From contig NZ_JACFSZ010000001.1 of the NCBI RefSeq assembly GCF_014805525.1, forward strand, positions 1 to 64,000: 64,000 nucleotides of DNA. The letters are read 5' to 3'. The stretch is from Rhabdothermincola sediminis. Its GTDB lineage: Bacteria; Actinomycetota; Acidimicrobiia; Acidimicrobiales; Acidimicrobilacustridaceae. The notes below the pieces were generated by a model, which did no database searches, was not told the DNA's origin, and saw only the letters and a program-made list of their open reading frames with translations. The stretch's first letter is position 1; each line of letters starts with the position of its first letter. Shown one piece after another: positions 37,755-47,083 of this stretch. The position numbers and the translations under genes are program-made.

Positions 37755-38008
37755 GGTAGGCCCGCCGTCGACGGCGATGACGTGAGCAATCACGTAGGCG
37801 GTCTCCGAGCTCAGCAGCACCACCACCACCGCCTCGACTTCCTCGGCCGTGCCGACCCGCTCGAGCGGTACCCGGGAACCGACGGTCTCGGCGACGGTGG
37901 GTCGGTGAAGTGGGCACCGAGGCCCTCGCCGGCGGTCGCCCCCGGGCAGACGCAATTGACCCGGACACCCTCCGGGCCGTACTGCACGACTGTTAGCCGG
38001 TTCCGGGG
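37755..38008 (-). pseudogene. short-chain dehydrogenase C-terminal remnant, frameshifted
   Basis: Reading leftward, one frame gives YGPEGVRVNCVCPGATAGEG (about 37925-37990) and a second gives VGSRVPLERVGTAEEVEAVV then SSETAYVIAHVIAVDGGPTA (about 37755-37895), which together are the C-terminal third of an SDR enzyme. The join needs a frameshift near 37900. The Rossmann N-terminus and the catalytic YxxxK are missing; the right edge stops at the groES promoter. No start codon or Shine-Dalgarno is present. A decayed fragment. Confidence 0.8.
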
Positions 38009-38009
38009 G

Positions 38010-38039
38010 TTGTGCTCGCCGACCTCGGCTGCCTACGAT
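38010..38039 (+). promoter_or_regulatory. groESL promoter
   Basis: TTGTGC (38010-38015), an 18-nt spacer and TACGAT (38034-38039). The expected start point near 38046 falls inside the first CIRCE element, so a bound repressor would block initiation. Confidence 0.55.
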
Positions 38040-38065
38040 TAGCACTCGAACCCGTAGAGTGCTAA
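38039..38065 (+). promoter_or_regulatory. CIRCE operator 1 (perfect)
   Basis: TTAGCACTC (38039-38047), 9-nt spacer, GAGTGCTAA (38057-38065): an exact match to the HrcA-binding CIRCE consensus. Confidence 0.97.
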
Positions 38066-38089
38066 GCACTCCAGCGAAGAGAGTGCCAA
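38063..38089 (+). promoter_or_regulatory. CIRCE operator 2 (imperfect, overlapping)
   Basis: TAAGCACTC (38063-38071), 9-nt spacer, GAGTGCCAA (38081-38089): two changes from CIRCE consensus. It shares TAA at 38063-38065 with operator 1 and ends 27 nt before the groES ATG. Confidence 0.85.
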
Positions 38090-38116
38090 CCGGATTCGCC
38101 GAATGGAGGCGTGCAC

Positions 38117-38410
38117 ATGAACCTTCAGCCCCTCGAAGACCGCATCGTCGTGAAGCCGGGTGAGTCCGAGGAGACCACCGCCAGCGGCCTGGTCATCCCC
38201 GACACCGCCAAGGAGAAGCCCCAGCAGGGGGAGGTGCTGGCGGTGGGCCCCGGTCGCCGCTCGGAGCAGACCGGCGAGATCATCCCGCTCGACGTGAAGG
38301 TGGGCGACACGGTCGTCTACAGCAAGTACGGCGGTACCGAGATCACCCTCGACGGTGAGGACCTCCTGATCCTCAACGCCCGCGACGTGCTCGCCGTCGT
38401 CACCAAGTAG
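38117..38410 (+). CDS. groES: co-chaperonin GroES
   Basis: 97 residues, [20 protein letters not shown] start, mobile loop around [20 protein letters not shown] and the C-terminal [16 protein letters not shown]. Caps the GroEL ring. ATG 38117 with TGGAGG 7 nt upstream; a GTG at 38111 would add two residues. Heat-inducible control through HrcA/CIRCE is evident from the operators upstream. Confidence 0.98.
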   Translation: MNLQPLEDRIVVKPGESEETTASGLVIPDTAKEKPQQGEVLAVGPGRRSEQTGEIIPLDVKVGDTVVYSKYGGTEITLDGEDLLILNARDVLAVVTK

Positions 38411-38417
38411 GAGCTGA

Positions 38418-40058
<1,641 letters not shown>

Positions 40059-40082
40059 GGCGCTGAGCCCATTCCTGGTGCT

Positions 40083-40115
40083 CGACGTGGCCGGCCCAGC
40101 GGGCCGGCCACGTCG
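40083..40115. terminator. hairpin between convergent groEL and channel gene
   Basis: A perfect 15-bp stem (CGACGTGGCCGGCCC at 40083-40097 with its complement at 40101-40115) and AGC loop. No T-tract on either side, as is common in high-GC actinobacteria. It sits 24 nt after groEL and 42 nt after the end of the minus-strand gene, so may serve both. Confidence 0.75.
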
Positions 40116-40157
40116 CGTCCGGCGCGCCGGTGCGGGCCCGTGGGTGCTCCGGGCGGA

Positions 40158-40934
40158 TCAGTCCTCGGGGAGGCGCCTGCGTTCCTGGCCCAGGTTCGAC
40201 ACCACCCGGGCCACCATGGTCACCAGGAACACCTGGCCGGCGACGGCTTCGAAGATCACCGCGGCCCGCCCGAGGGCGGTCGCCGCCGTGAGATCACCGA
40301 AGCCGGTGGTGGTCAGGGTCACGAAGCTGAAGTACTGGAAGTTCCCGAGGTTCGGATCGCGGATCTGAGCGAAGAACGCGCCCGCTTCGACCGCGTCGAG
40401 GCAGCGGTAGAAGGCGCTGAAGAACAGCCCGATGATCAGGTAGGCGGACAGCGCGGCGGCCAGGGTGTTGAGGCTGACGGTGCGATGCTGCAACGCCCGA
40501 GCGAGGATGGCCGGGAGGGTGAGGATGAGCAGGAGCGCGAACGACAGCGACGAGATGACGACCAGGAGGGAGCGGTCGTCGTAGCTGCCGTGGTGCATGA
40601 TGCTGGCCACGATGGCGGCGACGGTGCCGACCACCGACAGGGTGAACACGACCCGTCGAGTGCGTCGGGAGGCGTTGCTCCGCCAGAACGACAGGAACAC
40701 GATGGCCAGCGTCATTGGGAGGGTGACGAAGCCGAAGAGCAAGGGACTCCACGCCCCGAGTGGGAACGACACCATGACCCCGAGCGCGAGCAGCAGGATC
40801 GGCAGGTAGCTGTCGGGGCTGCGCATATCGTGCTCGATGGTGTGGCGGAGGTGGTGAGGGTCGGGGGCCGCGGCGCCAGCGCGCTCGTCGGGTATCGCCC
40901 CGGTCGTGGTTCCCGGTACCACCTCGTCGGCCAC
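40158..40934 (-). CDS. two-pore-type potassium channel family protein
   Basis: 258 residues. Hydrophobic segments at about 43-85 (two helices), 95-112, 122-147, 157-177 and 221-247, with a pore helix and selectivity filter TLTTTGFGD (207-214). The filter GFG is a K+-channel variant of GYG; ion selectivity is inferred. No RCK/TrkA domain is attached. GTG start; TACGCT lies 7 nt upstream on the minus strand, so the transcript is probably leaderless and diverges from the small gene at 40970. Confidence 0.88.
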   Translation of the reverse strand: MADEVVPGTTTGAIPDERAGAAAPDPHHLRHTIEHDMRSPDSYLPILLLALGVMVSFPLGAWSPLLFGFVTLPMTLAIVFLSFWRSNASRRTRRVVFTLSVVGTVAAIVASIMHHGSYDDRSLLVVISSLSFALLLILTLPAILARALQHRTVSLNTLAAALSAYLIIGLFFSAFYRCLDAVEAGAFFAQIRDPNLGNFQYFSFVTLTTTGFGDLTAATALGRAAVIFEAVAGQVFLVTMVARVVSNLGQERRRLPED

Positions 40935-40941
40935 CTGCGGC

Positions 40942-40947
40942 AGCGTA
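40942..40947 (-). promoter_or_regulatory. -10 box of the channel gene
   Basis: TACGCT read on the minus strand, 7 nt before the GTG start at 40934. Confidence 0.5.
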
Positions 40948-40956
40948 GGGGCTCGG

Positions 40957-40962
40957 TACGAT
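40957..40962 (+). promoter_or_regulatory. -10 box of the small gene at 40970
   Basis: TACGAT, 7 nt before ATG 40970; the two divergent leaderless promoters fit in 35 bp. Confidence 0.45.
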
Positions 40963-40969
40963 GCCGGAC

Positions 40970-41128
40970 ATGGATGAGCGACCGCCTCCCGATCCCGAGA
41001 AGCTGCTGGCGTGGTGGATGGAATGGGAGCGAGGGGAGACGCCGCCTGGCCGGGTCATGGCCAACCTCAAGACCGGTGGGCTCCCGGACCTGCTGCGCCA
41101 GTTGGTGGACGCCACCCCCCCGTCGTGA
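40970..41128 (+). CDS. small conserved-looking protein
   Basis: 52 residues, family not recognised: MDERPPPDPEKLLAWWMEWE, then RGETPPGRVMANLKTGGL and PDLLRQLVDATPPS. The mix of Trp-rich helix and a second amphipathic helix looks like a folded small protein. Supported by a -10 box at the right distance and coupling to the NUDIX gene 16 nt downstream. An in-frame ATG at 40961 would start inside the -10 box. Confidence 0.65.
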   Translation: MDERPPPDPEKLLAWWMEWERGETPPGRVMANLKTGGLPDLLRQLVDATPPS

Positions 41129-41144
41129 CCCGCCACCGGGTTCG

Positions 41145-41822
41145 ATGAGCGATCGGGGCGGGGCACAGCTCATCCCCAGGCCGGCGTCGAGCCGCCTCGG
41201 CGGTCCCCCGCCGTGGCACGCCCTTCCGGTGGAGGCAAGGCACCTGACTCTCGAGGGGATCCGGGCCTCGCTGGCCGCGGGGGGTCCCCCTCGCCCGTCG
41301 CTACTGGAAGGCACCGGGGTGCGGGCCTCTGCGGTGCTCGCTCCCCTCTACGAGCTCGACGGCGAGGTGCACGTGGTGCTCACCCGGCGTGCCCAGCACC
41401 TCCGCTCGCACCGGGGCGAGGTCAGCTTCCCCGGTGGCGGGCAGGAGCCGGGTGAAGACCTGCTCGACACGGCGCTGCGGGAGGCGTGCGAGGAGACGGG
41501 GCTCGACCGTTCGGCGGTGGAGATCATCTGTGAGCTCGACCACCTCCAGACGGTCACCAGCCGCTCGTTCATCGTGCCCTTCGTCGGCGTGCTCCCCGGC
41601 AGGCCGACGCTGGAGCCGAACCCCGCCGAGGTGGAGCTGATCCTCCACGTGCCGCTCGACGAGCTGCTCCTCGACGGGGTGTACCGGGAGGAGCGCTGGG
41701 GTCTCCCGCCGCTCGACCGGCCCATCTACTTCTTCGAGATCGTGGGCGACACCATCTGGGGAGCCACCGCCCACATGCTGCGCAACCTGCTGGCGCTGGC
41801 CACGGGCACCCGCTGGCGTTGA
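41145..41822 (+). CDS. NUDIX hydrolase, CoA-diphosphatase type
   Basis: 225 residues. NUDIX box at 98-120 with G98, E104, R112-E113, E116-E117 and G119 in the required spacing; it is preceded by LTRRAQHLRSHRGEVSFPGG, the extra motif of CoA pyrophosphatases (NudL/PCD1 type). Probably cleaves CoA to phosphopantetheine and 3',5'-ADP. The same frame is open from 40140, but that part runs antisense over the channel gene and is spurious; ATG 41145 is the natural start. Confidence 0.9.
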   Translation: MSDRGGAQLIPRPASSRLGGPPPWHALPVEARHLTLEGIRASLAAGGPPRPSLLEGTGVRASAVLAPLYELDGEVHVVLTRRAQHLRSHRGEVSFPGGGQEPGEDLLDTALREACEETGLDRSAVEIICELDHLQTVTSRSFIVPFVGVLPGRPTLEPNPAEVELILHVPLDELLLDGVYREERWGLPPLDRPIYFFEIVGDTIWGATAHMLRNLLALATGTRWR

Positions 41823-41871
41823 TCGGACGCCAGCGCCTGCCCCCTCGAACCGGCTCACCTCACCCCCCCCG

Positions 41872-41919
41872 AACTGGCAGGTCGAACGCGTGCTCGAGCA
41901 TGCAGAGCCGCGGCCAGTT
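41872..41919. repeat. 48-nt palindromic repeat, copy A
   Basis: Begins AACTGGCAGGTCGAACGCGT and ends GGCCAGTT; the right arm has decayed apart from its end. Flanked by a C-rich run on the left (about 41835-41871) and G-rich sequence on the right (41920-41976). Lies between the NUDIX gene and the hydrolase. Confidence 0.75.
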
Positions 41920-41973
41920 GGGCGGGTGGGCGGCGGGAGAGGAAGGTGGGACGGCGGGCGGTGGGACGGCGGG

Positions 41974-42948
41974 GTGAGTACGGTGAGCGCGGTGCCGCTG
42001 AACACGCTTGCGCCGGGCGATCTGGACAACCGCCGGTTCCCCGTGCACACCTACACCGGTCGTGGGTTCCGGCAGGCGTACGTCCGGGAGGGCGAGGGCG
42101 GGGTGCCGCTGCTGCTCGTGCACGGCTGGCCCGAGACCAAGCGGATCTGGTGGCGGGTCGTCGGGCCGCTGGCTGCGGCTGGCTTCGAGGTCGTCGTCCC
42201 CGATCTGCGGGGCTTCGGCGACTCCGAGGATGGGCCGGATCGCTTCGGCGACGTCGCCGCCCACTCGAGGGATCTCCACGCTCTCCTGACCGACGGCCTG
42301 GGGCACGACCAGGTGGTGCTCGCGGGTGGCGACCTCGGCGGGGCCGTCATCCAGGACCTGGCGCTGCGCTGGCCCGAGCTCGCGGACCGGCTCGTGCTGT
42401 TCAACGCGCCCGTGCCCGGCATCGGCCGGCACGCTGGGCGACCGGTCGGTGGCAGCGCGCACGACTACTTCGTCCGCCAAGGCACCGACGCGGACGGGCT
42501 TGCGGCCGAGCTGGCCACACCCGACCAGCGGCGGCGCTACATCGCCACCTTCTACACCTCCCGCTTCTGGGCTCATGAGGGAGCTTTCGGACCGGACGCG
42601 GTCGACTTCCACACCGAGCCGTTCGCCGACGCGCGGGTGCTGCGGGCGAGCTTCCGGGCCTACGAGTCCTTCTTCGACCCGGCCGCGCGCAGTGAGGAGT
42701 CGGTACTCGCACCCAACCCCGACTTGCGGGCCCTCATCCTGTACGGCCCTTCCGATCACGTCATCCCGAACGGGTTCGATCTCGACGCCGCCGAGGCGTT
42801 CCCGGACCACGTCGGGCCGTTCCTCTTGCGCGAGTGCGGCCACTTCGTGCCCTGGGAGGCGCCGCACGCCTTCGCCAGCGCCGTCATCGCGTTCTGCGGG
42901 GACATCCTGGCCGGCTGGCCGGGACGCTCGAACCGGTCCAGCGACTAG
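41974..42948 (+). CDS. alpha/beta hydrolase, epoxide-hydrolase-like
   Basis: 324 residues from GTG 41974. HGWPETKRIWWRVVGPL oxyanion motif, PDLRGFGDSE, nucleophile D120 in AGGDLGGAVIQD and H290 in RECGHFVPWEAP indicate an aspartate-nucleophile hydrolase (epoxide hydrolase or haloalkane/fluoroacetate dehalogenase type). The open frame upstream to 41890 runs through the palindromic repeat and G-rich tract and is unlikely to be translated. Substrate unknown. Confidence 0.85.
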   Translation: MSTVSAVPLNTLAPGDLDNRRFPVHTYTGRGFRQAYVREGEGGVPLLLVHGWPETKRIWWRVVGPLAAAGFEVVVPDLRGFGDSEDGPDRFGDVAAHSRDLHALLTDGLGHDQVVLAGGDLGGAVIQDLALRWPELADRLVLFNAPVPGIGRHAGRPVGGSAHDYFVRQGTDADGLAAELATPDQRRRYIATFYTSRFWAHEGAFGPDAVDFHTEPFADARVLRASFRAYESFFDPAARSEESVLAPNPDLRALILYGPSDHVIPNGFDLDAAEAFPDHVGPFLLRECGHFVPWEAPHAFASAVIAFCGDILAGWPGRSNRSSD

Positions 42949-42951
42949 CGT
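42946..42951 (+). promoter_or_regulatory. -10 box of the gene at 42958
   Basis: TAGCGT overlapping the hydrolase stop, 6 nt before the ATG. Confidence 0.5.
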
Positions 42952-42957
42952 GCCGTC

Positions 42958-43353
42958 ATGCCGAAGCTGATCTTCGAGGCCGACACCCAGCAGGAGCTGG
43001 TCGCGCAGGTCAAGCGCTGGCTCGCCTCGCTCGAGGCCGGTGACGACGGCACGATCTCCGTCAGCCAGGCCATCACCCAGGGCGCCGAGCTGACCAAGGA
43101 CGCGCTGCGGATCATCGCCGCAGCCGCGCCGAAGCCGGTGGCCCAGAACGAGCTGGTGAAGTCGCTCACCGCGATGGGCTACAAGGCAACCGATGCGACC
43201 TCCCGGGCCCTCGTGGAGGGGCTGGACACGATGGAGGCGCTCAGCGGCGGCAGCGTGCTCCGCCAGGTCAGCGAGAAGGGTCGCAGCGCCGTGTACCAGA
43301 TGAACGTGGCGGTGGCGAAGCAGGTGCTCAAGACGCTCACCGGGGGTTCCTGA
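42958..43353 (+). CDS. conserved-looking protein with winged-helix-like C-terminal part
   Basis: 131 residues, not recognised. The N-terminal quarter (MPKLIFEADTQQELVAQVKR) looks like a small alpha/beta element. Residues 53-125 read as helix-turn-helix plus wing: ALRIIAAAAPKPVAQNELVK, SLTAMGYKATDATSRALVEG, then VSEKGRSAVYQMN. A nucleic-acid-binding role is inference. No membrane or export signal. Own leaderless promoter upstream; guaB3 is next. Confidence 0.7.
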   Translation: MPKLIFEADTQQELVAQVKRWLASLEAGDDGTISVSQAITQGAELTKDALRIIAAAAPKPVAQNELVKSLTAMGYKATDATSRALVEGLDTMEALSGGSVLRQVSEKGRSAVYQMNVAVAKQVLKTLTGGS

Positions 43354-43362
43354 GGCTCGGGG

Positions 43363-43440
43363 TAGACTGGTCGTTTCAGCGGGCTGGAGGCGCAGGGCCC
43401 GGGCATCGGAGCCCGGCGACGGAACTGAAGGGGCTGCCAA
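43363..43440 (+). promoter_or_regulatory. guaB3 promoter and leader
   Basis: TAGACT (43363-43368) gives a leader of about 65 nt, with a 6-bp CCGGGC/GCCCGG hairpin (43399-43416) and AAGGGG Shine-Dalgarno 7 nt before the GTG. One of the few promoters in this half of the window that clearly produces a 5' UTR. Confidence 0.5.
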
Positions 43441-44604
43441 GTGGCTGAGGTCGAGATCGGCATCGGCAAGTCAGGTCGGCGGGCGTACGGGTTCGACGAC
43501 ATCGCGATCGTGCCCAGCCGGCGAACCCGCGATCCCGAGGACGTCGACATCAGCTGGGAGATCGACGCGTTCACCTTCGACCTGCCGCTCATGGCCTCCG
43601 CCATGGATGGGGTGGTGAGCCCCGCCACGGCGATCGAGATCGGTCGGCTCGGAGGCGTGGGGGTGCTCAACCTCGAGGGCCTGTGGACCCGCTACGAGGA
43701 TCCCGAACCCTACTTGGAGGAGATCGCCTCGCTACCGGCCGAGAAGGCCACCCGGCGGATGCAGGAGATCTACGCCGCGCCGATCCGCCACGAGCTGATC
43801 GGTGAGCGCATCCGCCAGATCAAAGACGCCGGGGTGGTGTCGTGCGCGTCGGTCACTCCCCAGCGCACCGAGGCGTTCGCCAAGTACCTCATCGAGGCGG
43901 AGCTCGACCTGCTGGTCATCCAGGGCACGGTGGTCTCCGCCGAGCACGTCTCCAAGACCCAAGAGCCGCTCAACCTGAAGAAGTTCGTGCGCGAGCTCGA
44001 CATGCCGGTGATCGTCGGCGGCTGCGCCAGCTACCAGGCCGCGCTCCACCTGATGCGCACCGGCGCGGCGGGGATCCTGGTCGGTGTCGGTCCCGGCCAC
44101 GCGTGCACGACCCGCGGGGTGTTGGGCATCGGCGTCCCTCAGGCCACCGCCATCGCGGACGCCCGGGCGGCGAGGATGCGCCACCTCGACGAGACGGGCG
44201 TGTACGTGCACGTGATCGCCGACGGAGGCATGGCCACCGGTGGTGACATCGCCAAGGCCATCGTCTGCGGGGCCGACGCCGTGATGATCGGCTCGCCGCT
44301 CGCCGCTGCCGAGGAGGCACCAGGGCGGGGCTACCACTGGGGCATGGCCACCTTCCATCCCACCCTTCCTCGTGGTGCCCGGGTGAAGACCGAGATCAGA
44401 GGCACGCTGAAGGAGATCCTGGTCGGTCCCGCGCACGAGAACGACGGCCGGATGAACCTCTTCGGCGGGCTCCGTACCTCGATGGCCACCTGCGGGTACG
44501 AGTCGGTCAAGGAGTTCCAGAAGGCCGAGGTGATGGTGGCCCCGGCGCTGCAGACCGAGGGCAAGTCGCTGCAGCGAGCCCAGCACGTGGGCATGGGCCA
44601 CTGA
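43441..44604 (+). CDS. guaB3: GuaB3-family IMP dehydrogenase-related protein
   Basis: 387 residues. (beta/alpha)8 barrel of the IMPDH/GMP reductase family without the CBS insert: [40 protein letters not shown] and the catalytic-loop cysteine C222 in [16 protein letters not shown]. The family (mycobacterial GuaB3) long lacked an assigned activity; a cyanobacterial member has recently been reported as an IMP dehydrogenase (recalled). guaA follows after 10 nt, supporting a purine role. No GuaB2 copy lies in the window. Confidence 0.95.
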   Translation: MAEVEIGIGKSGRRAYGFDDIAIVPSRRTRDPEDVDISWEIDAFTFDLPLMASAMDGVVSPATAIEIGRLGGVGVLNLEGLWTRYEDPEPYLEEIASLPAEKATRRMQEIYAAPIRHELIGERIRQIKDAGVVSCASVTPQRTEAFAKYLIEAELDLLVIQGTVVSAEHVSKTQEPLNLKKFVRELDMPVIVGGCASYQAALHLMRTGAAGILVGVGPGHACTTRGVLGIGVPQATAIADARAARMRHLDETGVYVHVIADGGMATGGDIAKAIVCGADAVMIGSPLAAAEEAPGRGYHWGMATFHPTLPRGARVKTEIRGTLKEILVGPAHENDGRMNLFGGLRTSMATCGYESVKEFQKAEVMVAPALQTEGKSLQRAQHVGMGH

Positions 44605-44614
44605 TGGACACCAG

Positions 44615-46156
44615 GTGAGCGAGCAGCACTTCGACACCGTCCTCGTCGTCGACTTCGGCGCCCAGTACGCACAGCTCATCGCCCGCCGGGTGCGCGAAGC
44701 GCACGTCTACAGCGAGATCGTCCCCCACACCATCTCGGCGCAGGAGCTCGCTGCCCGCCAGCCCGCAGGCGTGATCTTCAGCGGCGGGCCGAAGTCGGTC
44801 CACGTCGAGGGTGCCCCGCGGATCGACCCGGCGGTCTACGACCTCGGCGTGCCGATCCTCGGCATCTGCTATGGCGCTCAGCTCATCGCGCTGCAGCTCG
44901 GCGGCGAGGTGGCCGACACCGGTCGGGGGGAATACGGCAAGACCGACCTCGAGGTGCTCAACGAGGGCGTGCTGTTCGGCGGCCAGCCGGCGCGCCAGCA
45001 GGTCTGGATGAGCCACTTCGACTCGATCACCCAGGCGCCGCCCGGCTTCGAGACCACGGCCATGACCGCCGCGGTGCCTGCCGCAGCGTTCGAGGACGCC
45101 GACCGCGGGGTCTATGGCGTGCAGTTCCACCCGGAGGTGGTCCACACCCCGCACGGGCAGGACATCCTCAAGCATTTCCTCTACGACGCCTGCGACGCCC
45201 TGCCCACGTGGACCATGTCCTCGATCATCGAGACCTCCGTGGAGGCGATCCGCGAGCAGGTCGGCTCGGGGCGGGCCATCTGCGGGCTGTCGGGAGGGGT
45301 GGACTCGGCCGTGGCGGCCGCGCTGGTCCACAAGGCCATCGGGCATCAGCTCACCTGCGTGTTCGTCGACACCGGGCTGATGCGCCAAGGCGAGGGCGAC
45401 CAGGTCGTGGAGACCTTCCAGCGCCACCAGGGCATGGAGCTGATCCACGTGCGGGCTGCCGACCGCTTCTTCGAGCGGCTGGCCGGGGTGACCGACCCGG
45501 AGGAGAAGCGCAAGGCCATCGGCGAGTTGTTCATCCGGGTGTTCGAGGACGCGTCGGGGGGCATCGAGGACGCCCGCTTCCTGGTACAGGGCACGCTGTA
45601 CCCGGACGTCATCGAGTCCGGTACCAGCGAGGCCGCCCGGATCAAGAGCCACCACAACGTCGGTGGCCTCCCCGAGGACATGGAGTTCGAGCTGGTCGAG
45701 CCGCTGCGCAACCTGTTCAAGGACGAGGTTCGCCGGGTCGGCGAGGAGCTGGGCTTGCCGGAGGAGATCGTCTGGCGCCAGCCATTCCCCGGTCCCGGGC
45801 TGGGGGTGCGCATCATCGGTGAGGTCACTCCGGAGAAGGTCGCCATCCTCCAGCAGGCCGACGCGATCGTCCGGGAGGAGATCCGCAAGGCCGACCTCGA
45901 ACGGGACATCTGGCAGGCCTTCGCGGTGCTGCCCGACATCCGCAGTGTCGGCGTGATGGGCGATGAGCGCACCTACGCCCACCCGATCATCATCCGGGCC
46001 GTCACCAGCGAGGATGCCATGACCGCCGACTGGGCCCGGCTCCCCTACGACCTGCTCGAGCGGCTCTCCAGCCGGATCATCAACGAGGTGCCCGGCGTGA
46101 ACCGGGTGGCCTACGACATCACGTCGAAGCCACCGGGCACCATCGAGTGGGAGTGA
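44615..46156 (+). CDS. guaA: GMP synthase (glutamine-hydrolysing)
   Basis: 513 residues. Class-I glutaminase with nucleophile C85 in [15 protein letters not shown] and the FHPEV histidine/glutamate; ATP pyrophosphatase P-loop [15 protein letters not shown]-terminal dimerisation domain ending [18 protein letters not shown]. Converts XMP to GMP. GTG start; the first residues are short relative to some orthologues. Confidence 0.98.
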   Translation: MSEQHFDTVLVVDFGAQYAQLIARRVREAHVYSEIVPHTISAQELAARQPAGVIFSGGPKSVHVEGAPRIDPAVYDLGVPILGICYGAQLIALQLGGEVADTGRGEYGKTDLEVLNEGVLFGGQPARQQVWMSHFDSITQAPPGFETTAMTAAVPAAAFEDADRGVYGVQFHPEVVHTPHGQDILKHFLYDACDALPTWTMSSIIETSVEAIREQVGSGRAICGLSGGVDSAVAAALVHKAIGHQLTCVFVDTGLMRQGEGDQVVETFQRHQGMELIHVRAADRFFERLAGVTDPEEKRKAIGELFIRVFEDASGGIEDARFLVQGTLYPDVIESGTSEAARIKSHHNVGGLPEDMEFELVEPLRNLFKDEVRRVGEELGLPEEIVWRQPFPGPGLGVRIIGEVTPEKVAILQQADAIVREEIRKADLERDIWQAFAVLPDIRSVGVMGDERTYAHPIIIRAVTSEDAMTADWARLPYDLLERLSSRIINEVPGVNRVAYDITSKPPGTIEWE

Positions 46157-46197
46157 GTCCGACGCTGCCGTTCGGCGCGCCGCCCGGATCACCTCGC

Positions 46198-46203
46198 TAG
46201 CGT
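46198..46203 (+). promoter_or_regulatory. -10 box of the dienelactone hydrolase gene
   Basis: TAGCGT, 6 nt before ATG 46210. Confidence 0.5.
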
Positions 46204-46209
46204 GCGGCG

Positions 46210-47004
46210 ATGCCCGATCCCCTGCAGGACTTCACGCGAACGACGTTCTCCCACGCCGGCAAGACCCGATACGTGTACCGCCAGGGGGAGGGGCCGGCGG
46301 TCATCGTGATGGCCGAGATGCCGGGCATCACCCCGAAGGTCGCCGCCTTCGCCCGCCGGGTGGCGGCGATCGGCTGCACGGTGATGATGCCGCAGCTCTT
46401 CGGCGTCCCGGGGGCCGATCCGAGCCCGGCCACCTACGCGCGGGCCATCGTGCCGGGGTGCATCTCCCGGGAGTTCCGGGCCTTCGCCACCCGGGCCCGT
46501 ACACCCGTGAGCGACTGGTTGCGAGCTCTCGCTCACCACGCGTACGCCGAGTGCGGCGGCCCCGGGGTGGGTGCGGTGGGCATGTGCTTCACCGGGGGGT
46601 TCGCGCTGGGGATGATGGCCGGTGCGGAGGTGATCGCCCCGGTGCTGAGCCAGCCGTCCCTGCCGATCGCGTTCACCAGGAAGGGACGAGCGGCCCTCGG
46701 CGTGTCGGACGGGGAGCTGGAGGCGGTGAAGGCGCGGGTCGCGGCGGGCACCCCGGTGCTGGGTCTGCGGTTCTCGTGCGACAAGCTCGCGCCGCGGGAG
46801 CGTTTCGAGACGCTCCGGCGGGAGCTGGGCGACGGCTTCGTGGGGGTCGAGATCGACTCCTCCCCCGGCAACCCCTGGGGCATCCCGAAGCATGCGCACT
46901 CGGTGCTCACGGAGCACCTGGTCGACGAGCCCGGCCATCCCACCCGCGACGCCCTCGAACAGGTGCTGGACCTGTTCCGGCGCCAGCTCCTCGGCCACGG
47001 CTGA
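46210..47004 (+). CDS. dienelactone hydrolase family protein
   Basis: 264 residues. VIVMAEMPGITPKVAAFARR near the N-terminus and the cysteine nucleophile C126 in GAVGMCFTGGFALGM fit the DLH family (Cys-Asp-His triad). The closing histidine is likely in GIPKHAHSVLTEHL. Substrate unknown; no aromatic-degradation genes are nearby. Confidence 0.88.
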   Translation: MPDPLQDFTRTTFSHAGKTRYVYRQGEGPAVIVMAEMPGITPKVAAFARRVAAIGCTVMMPQLFGVPGADPSPATYARAIVPGCISREFRAFATRARTPVSDWLRALAHHAYAECGGPGVGAVGMCFTGGFALGMMAGAEVIAPVLSQPSLPIAFTRKGRAALGVSDGELEAVKARVAAGTPVLGLRFSCDKLAPRERFETLRRELGDGFVGVEIDSSPGNPWGIPKHAHSVLTEHLVDEPGHPTRDALEQVLDLFRRQLLGHG

Positions 47005-47068
47005 GGTGCGTCGGCGAGTGGCGACCCACAAGGCCGCGAGCGCCCCCGACCCTGTCAGCAGGCGCCGG

Positions 47069-47074
47069 TAGGGT
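47069..47074 (+). promoter_or_regulatory. -10 box of pcrA
   Basis: TAGGGT, 9 nt before the pcrA ATG. Confidence 0.45.
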
Positions 47075-47083
47075 GGTCGGGGC

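Noticed and set aside
40140-41144. In-frame extension upstream of the NUDIX gene
   Set aside because: Runs antisense over the channel gene and through a divergent promoter; low-complexity translation. ATG 41145 fits the family.
43369-43440. guaB3 leader considered as a tRNA or riboswitch
   Set aside because: Only one short hairpin; no cloverleaf and no purine-riboswitch core.
46210-47004. Dienelactone hydrolase as part of an aromatic catabolic operon
   Set aside because: No ring-cleavage or muconate genes nearby; stands alone between guaA and pcrA.
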